Assembly (NCBI RefSeq): GCF_000019725.1
Contig: NC_010505.1
Span: 186,001 to 250,000 of the forward strand
Direction: 5' to 3'
From: Methylobacterium radiotolerans JCM 2831
GTDB lineage: Bacteria; Pseudomonadota; Alphaproteobacteria; Rhizobiales; Beijerinckiaceae
Length of the DNA stretch: 64,000 bases
Shown: piece by piece, positions 57,581 to 64,000 of the stretch
Position numbering within the stretch: position 1 is the stretch's first letter
How the letters are laid out: the number at the start of each line of letters is the position of its first letter
Made by a program: the position numbers and the translations under genes
Notes under the pieces: model-generated
Database searches by the model: none
Seen by the model: only the letters and a program-made list of their open reading frames with translations
What the model was told of the DNA's origin: nothing

Positions 57581-57725
57581 GTCCCGAAAACGGGACTGGC
57601 CGATCCGGCGAAAGCGGTCGGGGCAGGGGGCCGGTCATGCTGAATGCGCAGCGGAAAGCTGTCCCTGGAATGCCCACGTGACGGTGGGCTCTCCTGAATA
57701 GAGCGGCCGCCGATCTCGCGGCGGC
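57581..57725 (+). other. Cluster of four short hairpins (structured RNA candidate)
   Basis: Four stems occur in a row: 57581-57586/57591-57596 (AAAA loop), 57600-57605/57616-57621, 57672-57677/57684-57689, and 57706-57712/57719-57725. They lie 78 bases or more before the start of the secreted protein gene at 57803. The arrangement could be a structured leader of that gene or a separate RNA. No U-tract follows the last stem, and I do not recognise a riboswitch class. Confidence 0.35.
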
Positions 57726-57802
57726 GACGTCATTCCAGCCTGAGAAATCCGGCGACCGGCCTGCGCGCTGCCGATCACGCGCGCTCGGGGAGAAACGCGC
57801 CC

Positions 57803-58090
57803 ATGGTCAGACGATGTTCACGGCTCCTCGTCTTGGCGCTGTCGCTTCCGCTTCAGATCGGCCCGGCGCTGTCCGAGAGCGAGATGCCGGCGGGCGGTGC
57901 GTTCATGAGCAGCTACACCGCGGATCCCTATTTCGATCCGCGATCGCGGTACGCGCAGGTCCACTCCGCCGGAGACATCCGCGGACAGCCGATGCTGGCT
58001 GAGCCGGGCGACGCTCAGCCGCCCTGCAAGCTGTTCGACACCGCCTGCGCGGACGCCTTCGAGCGCTCTCGCCCGCACGCGTATCGCTAG
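57803..58090 (+). CDS. Small secreted hypothetical protein
   Basis: A 95-residue protein with a signal peptide (basic start, hydrophobic LLVLALSLPLQIGPALS, cleavage near SES). The mature part is polar and includes FMSSYTADPYFDPRSRYAQ, a segment with several Tyr and Asp residues, and two Cys near the C-terminus (PCKLFDTAC) that may form a disulfide. It is preceded by a structured region. Function unknown. Confidence 0.65.
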   Translation: MVRRCSRLLVLALSLPLQIGPALSESEMPAGGAFMSSYTADPYFDPRSRYAQVHSAGDIRGQPMLAEPGDAQPPCKLFDTACADAFERSRPHAYR

Positions 58091-58576
58091 AGCCGTTCGT
58101 CGAGGGGCCGAGAGCGGGCGACGAGCCCGCGCCGAGCGCGCGACAGACCCCGCCGGACCGAAGGCGATCGGGTCAGAGAGTCGTGCAGCCCCTTGCCGTA
58201 GCGGGGCGCGAAACCGGCGCTCGGGTGCCGCCCGCGCGCGATCCGGCGCACCGGACGGTCCGCGCCCCGGCAATCGACGTGCGGGATGGGGTCCAGCCGA
58301 GCACGCCATCCCGGGCGCCGTGGTCGACATGGTCGCCGTTGCGGTGGCCGACGACACGCGCGGGGCCGGACATCGCGTCCCTACCGCGACCGGCCCGGTC
58401 GGAGCCGCTGCGGAAACCCCGCGACGGCGGCGCGCAACCTGGGAACCGACGCGCTGTCCCGCGCGACCACGCGGCGGCCGCCGAAAACTGTGAATCCTTG
58501 TACCAGGTTATATCTCGTCGCCACTGTGCACTCTATTTCATCGAACATTGCACGCTGATCGCGCGCTGGATGAGCG
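58091..58576. other. Intergenic region between secreted protein and hypothetical gene
   Basis: Apart from a hairpin at 58114-58130, I see nothing supportable in these 486 bases. Open frames on both strands give Arg/Ala-rich products without motifs. The last 80 bases are AT-richer and probably hold the promoter of the following gene. Confidence 0.5.
58114..58130 (+). terminator. Short hairpin after the secreted protein gene
   Basis: A 6-base-pair GC stem (58114-58119 against 58125-58130) with a five-base loop, 24 bases after the stop at 58090. It is a weak terminator candidate without a U-tract. Confidence 0.35.
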
Positions 58577-58897
58577 ATGATTGAACAGGCCCCACGGATC
58601 GCGCGCGAATTCCATGTCGGTGTCGGCGGCGACCGCTGGGCGCTGATGCGCGACGGCCAGTCCGGGCAGCCCTACGTCTCCCATCGCCCCGGTGATGACG
58701 CGCCGGAGGTGCAGCTGGATCTCGGCTCGTTCCTCGTGCTGTTCACCGGGGAGGAGCGGGAGAAGCTGCTCGATCTGATCGCGTCGCTGCTTCCGGACGA
58801 GGCGCACGGTGATGCCGGCACCCGGTCCGGGGCGGTGCGGCCGCTACCCTTCGTCTCCCGGTGGCTTCCCAACCGGCAACCGAAAGCCCCAGGATGA
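58577..58897 (+). CDS. Hypothetical protein
   Basis: A 106-residue soluble protein. The first half looks like a compact beta unit (FHVGVGGDRWALMRDG and GQPYVSHRPGDDAPE), and the second has a helix with FLVLFTGEEREKLLDLIASLL. It resembles short proteins of unknown function that I associate with Methylobacterium, with a recognisable Gly-Gly-Asp-Arg-Trp start. ATG at 58577; the ribosome site is weak (GAGCG). Confidence 0.65.
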   Translation: MIEQAPRIAREFHVGVGGDRWALMRDGQSGQPYVSHRPGDDAPEVQLDLGSFLVLFTGEEREKLLDLIASLLPDEAHGDAGTRSGAVRPLPFVSRWLPNRQPKAPG

Positions 58898-58996
58898 GGC
58901 GGCCCGACGCGGGTTCTAAGCGCAATTGGCGTCAGTTTGTGAACGGCTTATTGAACTGTGGCGGTCTAGTCTTCGGCGCTTGAGCGCGGAGTACTT

Positions 58997-59248
58997 ATGG
59001 ATAACCAGCGCAACGCCCGGCGCGTATCCGTCAACTTGAACGGACGCATCTCGGTGGCCGGCCACCCCGCCATCCCCTGCGTGGTGCACGACATGTCGCG
59101 GTGGGGCGTCCGCCTCAGGCTCGTGGGGACCGATCGGGTTCCCTCCGCGTTCACGCTGACCATCGACGCCACCGACAAGGTCATCGGCTGCGAGACGGTC
59201 TGGAAGAATGCCGACGAGATCGGGGCTCTGACCGACCTGATGGAGTGA
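58997..59248 (+). CDS. PilZ domain protein
   Basis: An 83-residue single PilZ domain. The N-terminal RNARRVSVNLNG and the second motif CVVHDMSRWGVRLRL (D-x-S-x-x-G) match the c-di-GMP-binding signature, although the RxxxR part is in a slightly altered form. GGAG precedes ATG at 58997. It is a likely c-di-GMP effector, perhaps for motility or surface polymers, and could respond to the GGDEF-EAL protein at 40456. Confidence 0.8.
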   Translation: MDNQRNARRVSVNLNGRISVAGHPAIPCVVHDMSRWGVRLRLVGTDRVPSAFTLTIDATDKVIGCETVWKNADEIGALTDLME

Positions 59249-59288
59249 CCGCCGGCCGGTGCCGACGGCTCCACTGGGGCGCGATCGA

Positions 59289-60785
59289 TCAGCCGAGATC
59301 GAAGAAGCCGGGGCTCCGGGCGATCGGCGCCCGCCCGGCCAGTCCAGCGAGGTCGGGTCTCGGACGGGTCAGCTCCGGTCGGCCGGCGCAGTGGGCCTCG
59401 ATGGCCGCCGCCGCCGCGAGCAGGTCGGCGTCGCCGCCGCGCCGGGCCACGACCTGTACGCCGAAGGGCAGGCCGGCCTCGTCGACACCGAGCGGCAGGC
59501 TGATCGCCGGGTGGCCTGCGAGGGTCACGCCGTAGGCCAGGGCCAGCCAGTGGAAGTACGAGCGGGTGGCGGCACCGTCGATCTCTGTCGGGTACAGCTC
59601 GGTCCAGGGGCGGGGCGAGAGCGTGATGGTCGGGCTGATCAGCAGGTCGTACCGACGGAAGAAGTCCACAAAAGTCCGGTAGATGGCGGTCTGGACGCTC
59701 GCCGCCCGGGCATAGTCGGCGAGCGTGTAGCCGAGGCCTTCCTCGACGTTCGTGCGGACATTCGGTCCGAGAAGGTGCGGCCGGGTGCGGTAATTGTCGA
59801 GGTGGAGCGCGAGGAACTGCGCGGCCCGGAGGATCGCGAAGGCCTCATCCGCCCCCGCGCAGTCCGGTGTCGCCGTCTCGGCGGTGGCGAAGAGCGGCGA
59901 CAGGGAGGCGACCCGGTGACGGAACACGCGCCGGACGTGCTGCTCGGTCGGCGCGAAGCCGAAATCCTCCGTGAACGCGACGCGGAGGGCGCCGAGGTCG
60001 AGCGCGCGGTGCGGGTCGTAGCGATCCGCGCGCCCGCGCACCGGCTCGCCCGGCAGCGTGTAGGCGAGGGGATCGCGCGGATCATCGTTGGCCATCGCGC
60101 CGAGCATGAGGGCGGCATCGCCCACCGTCCGGGCCATCGGCCCGTTCACCGGAAGATTGGCCCAACCGAGCCCGCGACGCTCGTTCGGGACCAGTCCGGA
60201 GGACGGGCGCATCCCGACGATCCCCGCGTAGGCGGCCGGGTTGCGCAGCGACCCCCCGGTATCCGAGCCGGACGCGAGCGGGACCATGCCGCAGGCGAGG
60301 GCGACCGCCGAGCCACCCGATGAACCCGCCGCGGAGCGCGTCGGATCGAAGGCGTTGCCGGTGGCACCGTAGACGGTGTTGCGCGTGTTCGCGCCGGCCG
60401 CGAATTCGGGCGTGTTGGTCTTGGCCAGCACGATGGCTCCGGCCTCGCGCAGCCGCGCGACGACGCCGAGGTCCCGCGCCGGGACGTTGTCGGCGTGGAT
60501 CGGGCTGCCGTAGGTCGTGCGCAGCCCGGCCGTGTCCTCCGTATCCTTGATGCCGACCGGGATGCCGTGGAGCGGGCCAAGGGGCTCGCCGACGCGGACC
60601 GCGGCCTCGGCTCTCCGCGCCGCGGCCCGCGCCCGCTCGGTATCGAGGGCGACGACCGCGTTCACTGCCGGGTTGATCCGGGCGATCCGGTCGAGACACG
60701 AGTCCATGAGTTCGACGGGGGAGACATCCCCGCGCCCGATGAGGCGGCGCAGGTCCACCGCGGACATGTCGCAAAGGTCGGTCAC
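59289..60785 (-). CDS. Amidase (amidase signature family)
   Basis: A 498-residue enzyme of the amidase signature family. The catalytic triad is visible as K80 (PVGIKDTED), cis-Ser S155 (AAGSSGGSA) and nucleophile S179 (SDTGGSLR); the 24-residue spacing between the Ser residues matches the family. No export signal. GTG at 60785 with GGAG upstream was chosen over another GTG 27 bases earlier. It is the last gene after a D-serine dehydratase and an MFS transporter, so its substrate may be an amide or peptide-like compound releasing an amino acid; this is inference. Confidence 0.88.
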   Translation of the reverse strand: MTDLCDMSAVDLRRLIGRGDVSPVELMDSCLDRIARINPAVNAVVALDTERARAAARRAEAAVRVGEPLGPLHGIPVGIKDTEDTAGLRTTYGSPIHADNVPARDLGVVARLREAGAIVLAKTNTPEFAAGANTRNTVYGATGNAFDPTRSAAGSSGGSAVALACGMVPLASGSDTGGSLRNPAAYAGIVGMRPSSGLVPNERRGLGWANLPVNGPMARTVGDAALMLGAMANDDPRDPLAYTLPGEPVRGRADRYDPHRALDLGALRVAFTEDFGFAPTEQHVRRVFRHRVASLSPLFATAETATPDCAGADEAFAILRAAQFLALHLDNYRTRPHLLGPNVRTNVEEGLGYTLADYARAASVQTAIYRTFVDFFRRYDLLISPTITLSPRPWTELYPTEIDGAATRSYFHWLALAYGVTLAGHPAISLPLGVDEAGLPFGVQVVARRGGDADLLAAAAAIEAHCAGRPELTRPRPDLAGLAGRAPIARSPGFFDLG

Positions 60786-60833
60786 GGCGTCATCTCCGTC
60801 AGAATTCGGCACGCGGATCGATGGGAAACTTCG

Positions 60834-62063
60834 TCAGGCCGCCTGCGGCACGGCGGCGGTCGAGCGGCTCCGGATGGTCAATGCGACCAGGGTCGCAACG
60901 GCGGCGGCGGTCAACAGGAAGTCGAACGCGGCGTCGTAAGTGCCGTAGTGATCGACCAGCAGGCCCATCACCAGGGGCGCGATGAAGCCGGCGCACTGGC
61001 CTCCCAGATTGACCATGCCGATGCTGGTGCCGATCTGATCGTCCCGCATGAGCTTGGTCGGGAGGGCGAAGGCCGCGGCGAAGACGAACGATTTGAAGAA
61101 GTAGGTGATCGACTGGAAGGTGATCACGCCCGCGATCGTCGGTGCCTGGTACATCAGATAGAGGAAGATTCCGGTCAGCATCGTGCTGACCACGATCATG
61201 TATTTTTCCCGGCCATCGAAGAACCGGATCATGACCCAGCCGCCGATCGCCGTCGCGATGCTCGCCATGATGAAGGGGAGGGGCGTCAGCAGGCCGACCG
61301 CCTTGAGGTCGAGACCGCGCGCCTGGAGCAGGTAGGTCGGCATCCACGCGTCGAGGCCCTTGTTGATGCAGCCGAGGCCGAACCAGACGAGCATCAGCTG
61401 CCACAGGAGCGGGTTGCGCAGGAGTTCGCGCGCCGGAGCCGACGGGCCGCGTCCGGCGCGGGCTGCGCCGGGGACCTCTGCGGGGGGGCGGTGCGGGATC
61501 ATGCGGTCATAGACGAGCCCGAAGATGAGGCCCGCGGCGCCGACGATGAAGAAGGCGTGGCGCCAGCCGAAATAGATCAGCAGCGGGGCCATCACCAGGG
61601 GCGCGAGCAGGCTTCCGACGTAGTTCGACGAGATCATCAGCGACGACATCTTCGGGCGTGCCGGTCCGGTGAACTGCTCCGAGACCGCCTTGATGCAGGC
61701 CGCCGGAAAGCCGCCCTCGGCCAGACCGAAGATCAGCCGGATGACGATCAGGGACGTGAACGACCACGCGAGCCCGGTCAGCGCGGTGAAGATCGACCAC
61801 GCGACGGCCGTGCCGATGACGACGTATTTCGACCCGAACCGGTCCGCGAGCCAGCCGCCGGGCAGCTGCATCAGCGAGTAACCGAAGAAGAAGACGCTCA
61901 GGATCACGCCGTACTCGGTCGGACTGAGGCCGAACTCCCGCCCGATCTGGGTCAGGGCCAGCGCGATCGCGGCGCGGTCCACGTAGGAGATGCAGTAGGC
62001 GGCGTACAGCAGCGCGAACCCCAGATAGGGTCGGCCCGGTCGCGCGGGCTGGGCGGGGTCCAT
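60834..62063 (-). CDS. MFS transporter (anion:cation symporter type)
   Basis: A 409-residue major facilitator with 12 helices. YVDRAAIALALTQIGREFGLS at the start, GGWLADRFGSK after helix 2, and the LRNPLLWQLMLVWFG linker between the halves point to the ACS/GudP-like group that imports organic anions. ATG at 62063 follows GGAG; the open frame further upstream is ignored. It is placed between D-serine dehydratase and amidase genes, and may bring in their substrate. Confidence 0.88.
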   Translation of the reverse strand: MDPAQPARPGRPYLGFALLYAAYCISYVDRAAIALALTQIGREFGLSPTEYGVILSVFFFGYSLMQLPGGWLADRFGSKYVVIGTAVAWSIFTALTGLAWSFTSLIVIRLIFGLAEGGFPAACIKAVSEQFTGPARPKMSSLMISSNYVGSLLAPLVMAPLLIYFGWRHAFFIVGAAGLIFGLVYDRMIPHRPPAEVPGAARAGRGPSAPARELLRNPLLWQLMLVWFGLGCINKGLDAWMPTYLLQARGLDLKAVGLLTPLPFIMASIATAIGGWVMIRFFDGREKYMIVVSTMLTGIFLYLMYQAPTIAGVITFQSITYFFKSFVFAAAFALPTKLMRDDQIGTSIGMVNLGGQCAGFIAPLVMGLLVDHYGTYDAAFDFLLTAAAVATLVALTIRSRSTAAVPQAA

Positions 62064-62205
62064 GGTCTGGCTCCGGTTCGATAAAGCGCGCGCGGAGCCG
62101 AAACCCCGCGCAGGTTGCCGAGTCGGGCTCGGCCGCCCGTGCACGCGGCGCCGAGGGCCGCGCGTTCTCCGATCCTCAGCCGGCATCGATGCGCCGGCTC
62201 GCGCC

Positions 62206-63495
62206 TCAGCCGCGGGCGAGGGCCGCCTCGAACTCCTCGGCCGGGAGGTGCGCGCCGCCCGTCGTCCAGATCACGTGGGTGGCGTCGGCGCGCGCCTCCG
62301 CGGGCAGTGTGGCGGCGAAGCGCCCGGCAGCCGCGAAGCCGGCCGCCGCCGAAGGCTCCAGGCGAACGGCGGCCTCGGTCCACATCACCTTGAGCCAGTG
62401 ATAGAGCGCGTCGTCGGGCACCGTGACCACGGCCGCGACGAGCTTCTCCAGCGTCCGGGCGACGAGCATCGACGCGGAGGCGCAGGCCAGCCCGTCCGCC
62501 GCGGTGCGATTGTCGAGGCCGACATCGTAGACGCTGACCGAGCGGTCGAGGCCGGCGGCCAGCTGGACCAGCATGCACGGGGACGCGACCGGCTCGACGA
62601 AAACCGGGTGCACCACGTCGCCGAACAGCAGCTTCAGCCCGAAGGCGACGCCGCCCGGCGCACCGCCGACGCCGCAGGGCAGGTAGACGAACAGGGGATG
62701 CGCCGGCCCCACCGCGATACCGGCCTCCGCGAGCTGCCGCTGCAGGTCGAGGGCCGCGGCCGCGTAGCCGAGGAACAGATCGACCGAATCCTCGTCGTCG
62801 ACGAAATGGGCGTCGGCCCGGCCGGCAAAGGCGCCGCGCGCCGCCGCGACCGCGGCGCCGTAATCGCCGCGATGCTCGACGACGCGGGCGCCGAGTTCGC
62901 GCAGGCGCTGCTTCTTCCACGCCTTGGCGTCGTGGGACATGTGAACCTCCACCGCGAAGCCGAGCGCCCGGCCCATCAGGCCGACGCTGAACCCGAGGTT
63001 GCCGGTGCTGCCGACCGCGATGATGTGGCGGGCGAACAGGGCGCGGAAGTCCGGATCGGCGAAGGCCGCGTAGGTTTGCCCCTCGGCGAGCAGGCCGGCC
63101 CGTCGGGCCAGTTCCTCGGCGTAGGCCAGGACCTCGTAGACGCCGCCGCGCGCCTTGATGCAGCCGGTCACCGGCAGCGCGTGGTCGGCCTTCACGAGCA
63201 CGCGCCCGGCGGCCCCGTCCAAGATGTCCCGGGCCAGCGGTCCGTCGAGCGGGACGAGCGGCGAGTCGATCCGGCCGGCACCCTCTTCAGGGAACAGCCG
63301 GGCGAGAAGCGGTGCGAACCGGTTCCAGCGCGCCACGGCCCCGTCCACGTCGGCGCGGCCGATCGCCAGATTGGGCAGCACGGAGGCGGTGGCGGTCAGC
63401 GACGGGTTCGTCCAGACCGCGGGGCTGGCATGCCTGACGGCCTCCGGGATCCGGTCGCCCCACTGTCGGGACTGCATCTCGACGGCCGCTGCCAT
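62206..63495 (-). CDS. dsdA: D-serine dehydratase (D-serine ammonia-lyase)
   Basis: A 429-residue PLP enzyme that converts D-serine to pyruvate and ammonia. The PLP Lys is K114 in GCIKARGGVYEV, and the phosphate-binding Gly-rich loop is VGSTGNLGFSVGL; LPCGVGGAPGGVAFGLK is also conserved. The length fits E. coli DsdA (about 440). It is divergent from a LysR regulator, as dsdC is from dsdA/dsdX in E. coli. The 142-base gap to the MFS gene suggests a common transcript with that gene. Confidence 0.93.
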   Translation of the reverse strand: MAAAVEMQSRQWGDRIPEAVRHASPAVWTNPSLTATASVLPNLAIGRADVDGAVARWNRFAPLLARLFPEEGAGRIDSPLVPLDGPLARDILDGAAGRVLVKADHALPVTGCIKARGGVYEVLAYAEELARRAGLLAEGQTYAAFADPDFRALFARHIIAVGSTGNLGFSVGLMGRALGFAVEVHMSHDAKAWKKQRLRELGARVVEHRGDYGAAVAAARGAFAGRADAHFVDDEDSVDLFLGYAAAALDLQRQLAEAGIAVGPAHPLFVYLPCGVGGAPGGVAFGLKLLFGDVVHPVFVEPVASPCMLVQLAAGLDRSVSVYDVGLDNRTAADGLACASASMLVARTLEKLVAAVVTVPDDALYHWLKVMWTEAAVRLEPSAAAGFAAAGRFAATLPAEARADATHVIWTTGGAHLPAEEFEAALARG

Positions 63496-63603
63496 GGCGC
63501 TTCCGATCCTGCTGGGTACGTGCGCGCCGAACCTGCGCGAAAGACCGAGGGGCGGCCAATTATATTCTCTGGTGCAGCCTATTAGGCCAGCTTATGATCG
63601 CGC
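63496..63603. promoter_or_regulatory. Divergent control region, dsdA / LysR regulator
   Basis: The 108 bases contain an AT-rich patch (CCAATTATATTCTCTGG near 63555-63571) and should carry both promoters. A LysR-type T-N11-A site is likely here but not assigned with confidence. Confidence 0.45.
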
Positions 63604-64000
63604 ATGCCCGTAAGGCTCGATGCGCGCCTGGTCGGCGACCTGTTCTTCTTCCGCGCCCTGGTCGAGGCGGGCGGGTTCGCCAGGGCGGGCGACCGCCTGG
63701 CGGTGACGCAGAGCGCGGTCACGCAGCGGATCCAGCGGCTGGAGCAGCGCCTCGGCTACCCGTTGCTGGAGCGGGGCGCCCGCGAGATCCGCCTGACTGC
63801 CGAGGGCCACGACCTGTTCGCCGCGGCGCGGAATGGCTTCGACGGGATGGGCGACGCCCTGCTCCGGGCGGAGCGGCGTGAGGGCCGGGAGACGCTCCGG
63901 ATCAGCTGCATACCCTCCCTGGCTTCGGAGTGGCTCGCGCCCCGATTGAAAGCCTTCAGCGACAGGCATCCCGGCATCGACGTCGCCGTCTTCGGGGAGA
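63604..64000 (+). CDS. LysR-family transcriptional regulator (3' partial, DsdC-like by position)
   Basis: The first 132 residues are in the window. The winged helix-turn-helix is typical (LFFFRALVEAGGFARAGDRL, TQSAVTQRIQRLEQRLG, LLERGAREIRLTAEG), followed by the start of the effector-binding domain (LRISCIPSLASEWLAPRL), which looks similar to GcvA/DsdC-type regulators. ATG at 63604 was chosen for frame. It reads away from dsdA and probably activates it in response to D-serine. Confidence 0.85.
   Translation, partial: MPVRLDARLVGDLFFFRALVEAGGFARAGDRLAVTQSAVTQRIQRLEQRLGYPLLERGAREIRLTAEGHDLFAAARNGFDGMGDALLRAERREGRETLRISCIPSLASEWLAPRLKAFSDRHPGIDVAVFGE

Overview
The window looks like chromosomal DNA of a GC-rich alphaproteobacterium, most likely Methylobacterium or a close relative in the Methylobacteriaceae. 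This is inferred from the high GC and third-position GC bias, an alphaproteobacterial porin, an HWE-type kinase, a DUF1839 / amino acid:carrier-protein ligase pair, a cyanide-insensitive-type bd oxidase and small proteins of a style common in Methylobacterium. I saw no rRNA, tRNA, CRISPR array, phage or insertion sequence. Genes are densely packed, with many 1-4 base start/stop overlaps.

Layout. 1-7690 (+): end of an acyl-CoA dehydrogenase, an aminoacyl-tRNA-synthetase-like amino acid:[carrier protein] ligase, a DUF1839 protein, a GH2/beta-mannosidase-like protein, a tandem alpha/beta-hydrolase and a Tat-exported clan-A glycosidase-like protein, packed as one operon of unknown product. 7755-12116: esterase, cioAB quinol oxidase and a tandem universal stress protein. 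12188-18726: a sugar-type periplasmic binding protein with a chemoreceptor, a non-coding stretch of about 1.6 kb with a 30-residue membrane protein, an HWE-type kinase, and a soluble chemoreceptor with two PAS domains. 19182-25108: purine use (uricase, divergent xanthine-dehydrogenase-type molybdoenzyme, AzgA-like permease). 25125-34020 (-): a potassium-limitation operon with two extra small membrane proteins, kdpF-A-x-B-C-D-E, followed by a PtsN-like EIIA. 34148-35116: four small hypothetical genes.

35408-39830: a signalling cassette (PAS/GAF hybrid kinase with two receivers, a lone receiver, a receiver-nucleotide cyclase). 39928-44123: a DUF1203 protein and a PstS-like binding protein overlapping a GGDEF-EAL protein. 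44199-47023: a cytochrome b / ethylbenzene-dehydrogenase-like haem fusion with a 2Fe-2S flavoprotein reductase. 47815-50275: porin, a candidate small RNA and a small secreted protein. 50339-57216 (-): RND efflux permease and adaptor followed by a two-component system. 57217-59248: a structured intergenic region, a small secreted protein, a hypothetical gene and a PilZ protein. 59289-64000: D-serine dehydratase, MFS transporter and amidase in one direction, with a divergent LysR regulator cut by the window end.

The strongest candidates for undescribed biology are the carrier-protein/glycosidase operon at the left edge, the microproteins embedded in the kdp operon, the cytochrome b-EB_dh/ferredoxin-reductase pair, the binding protein/c-di-GMP pair, and the candidate RNA near 49636-49726.
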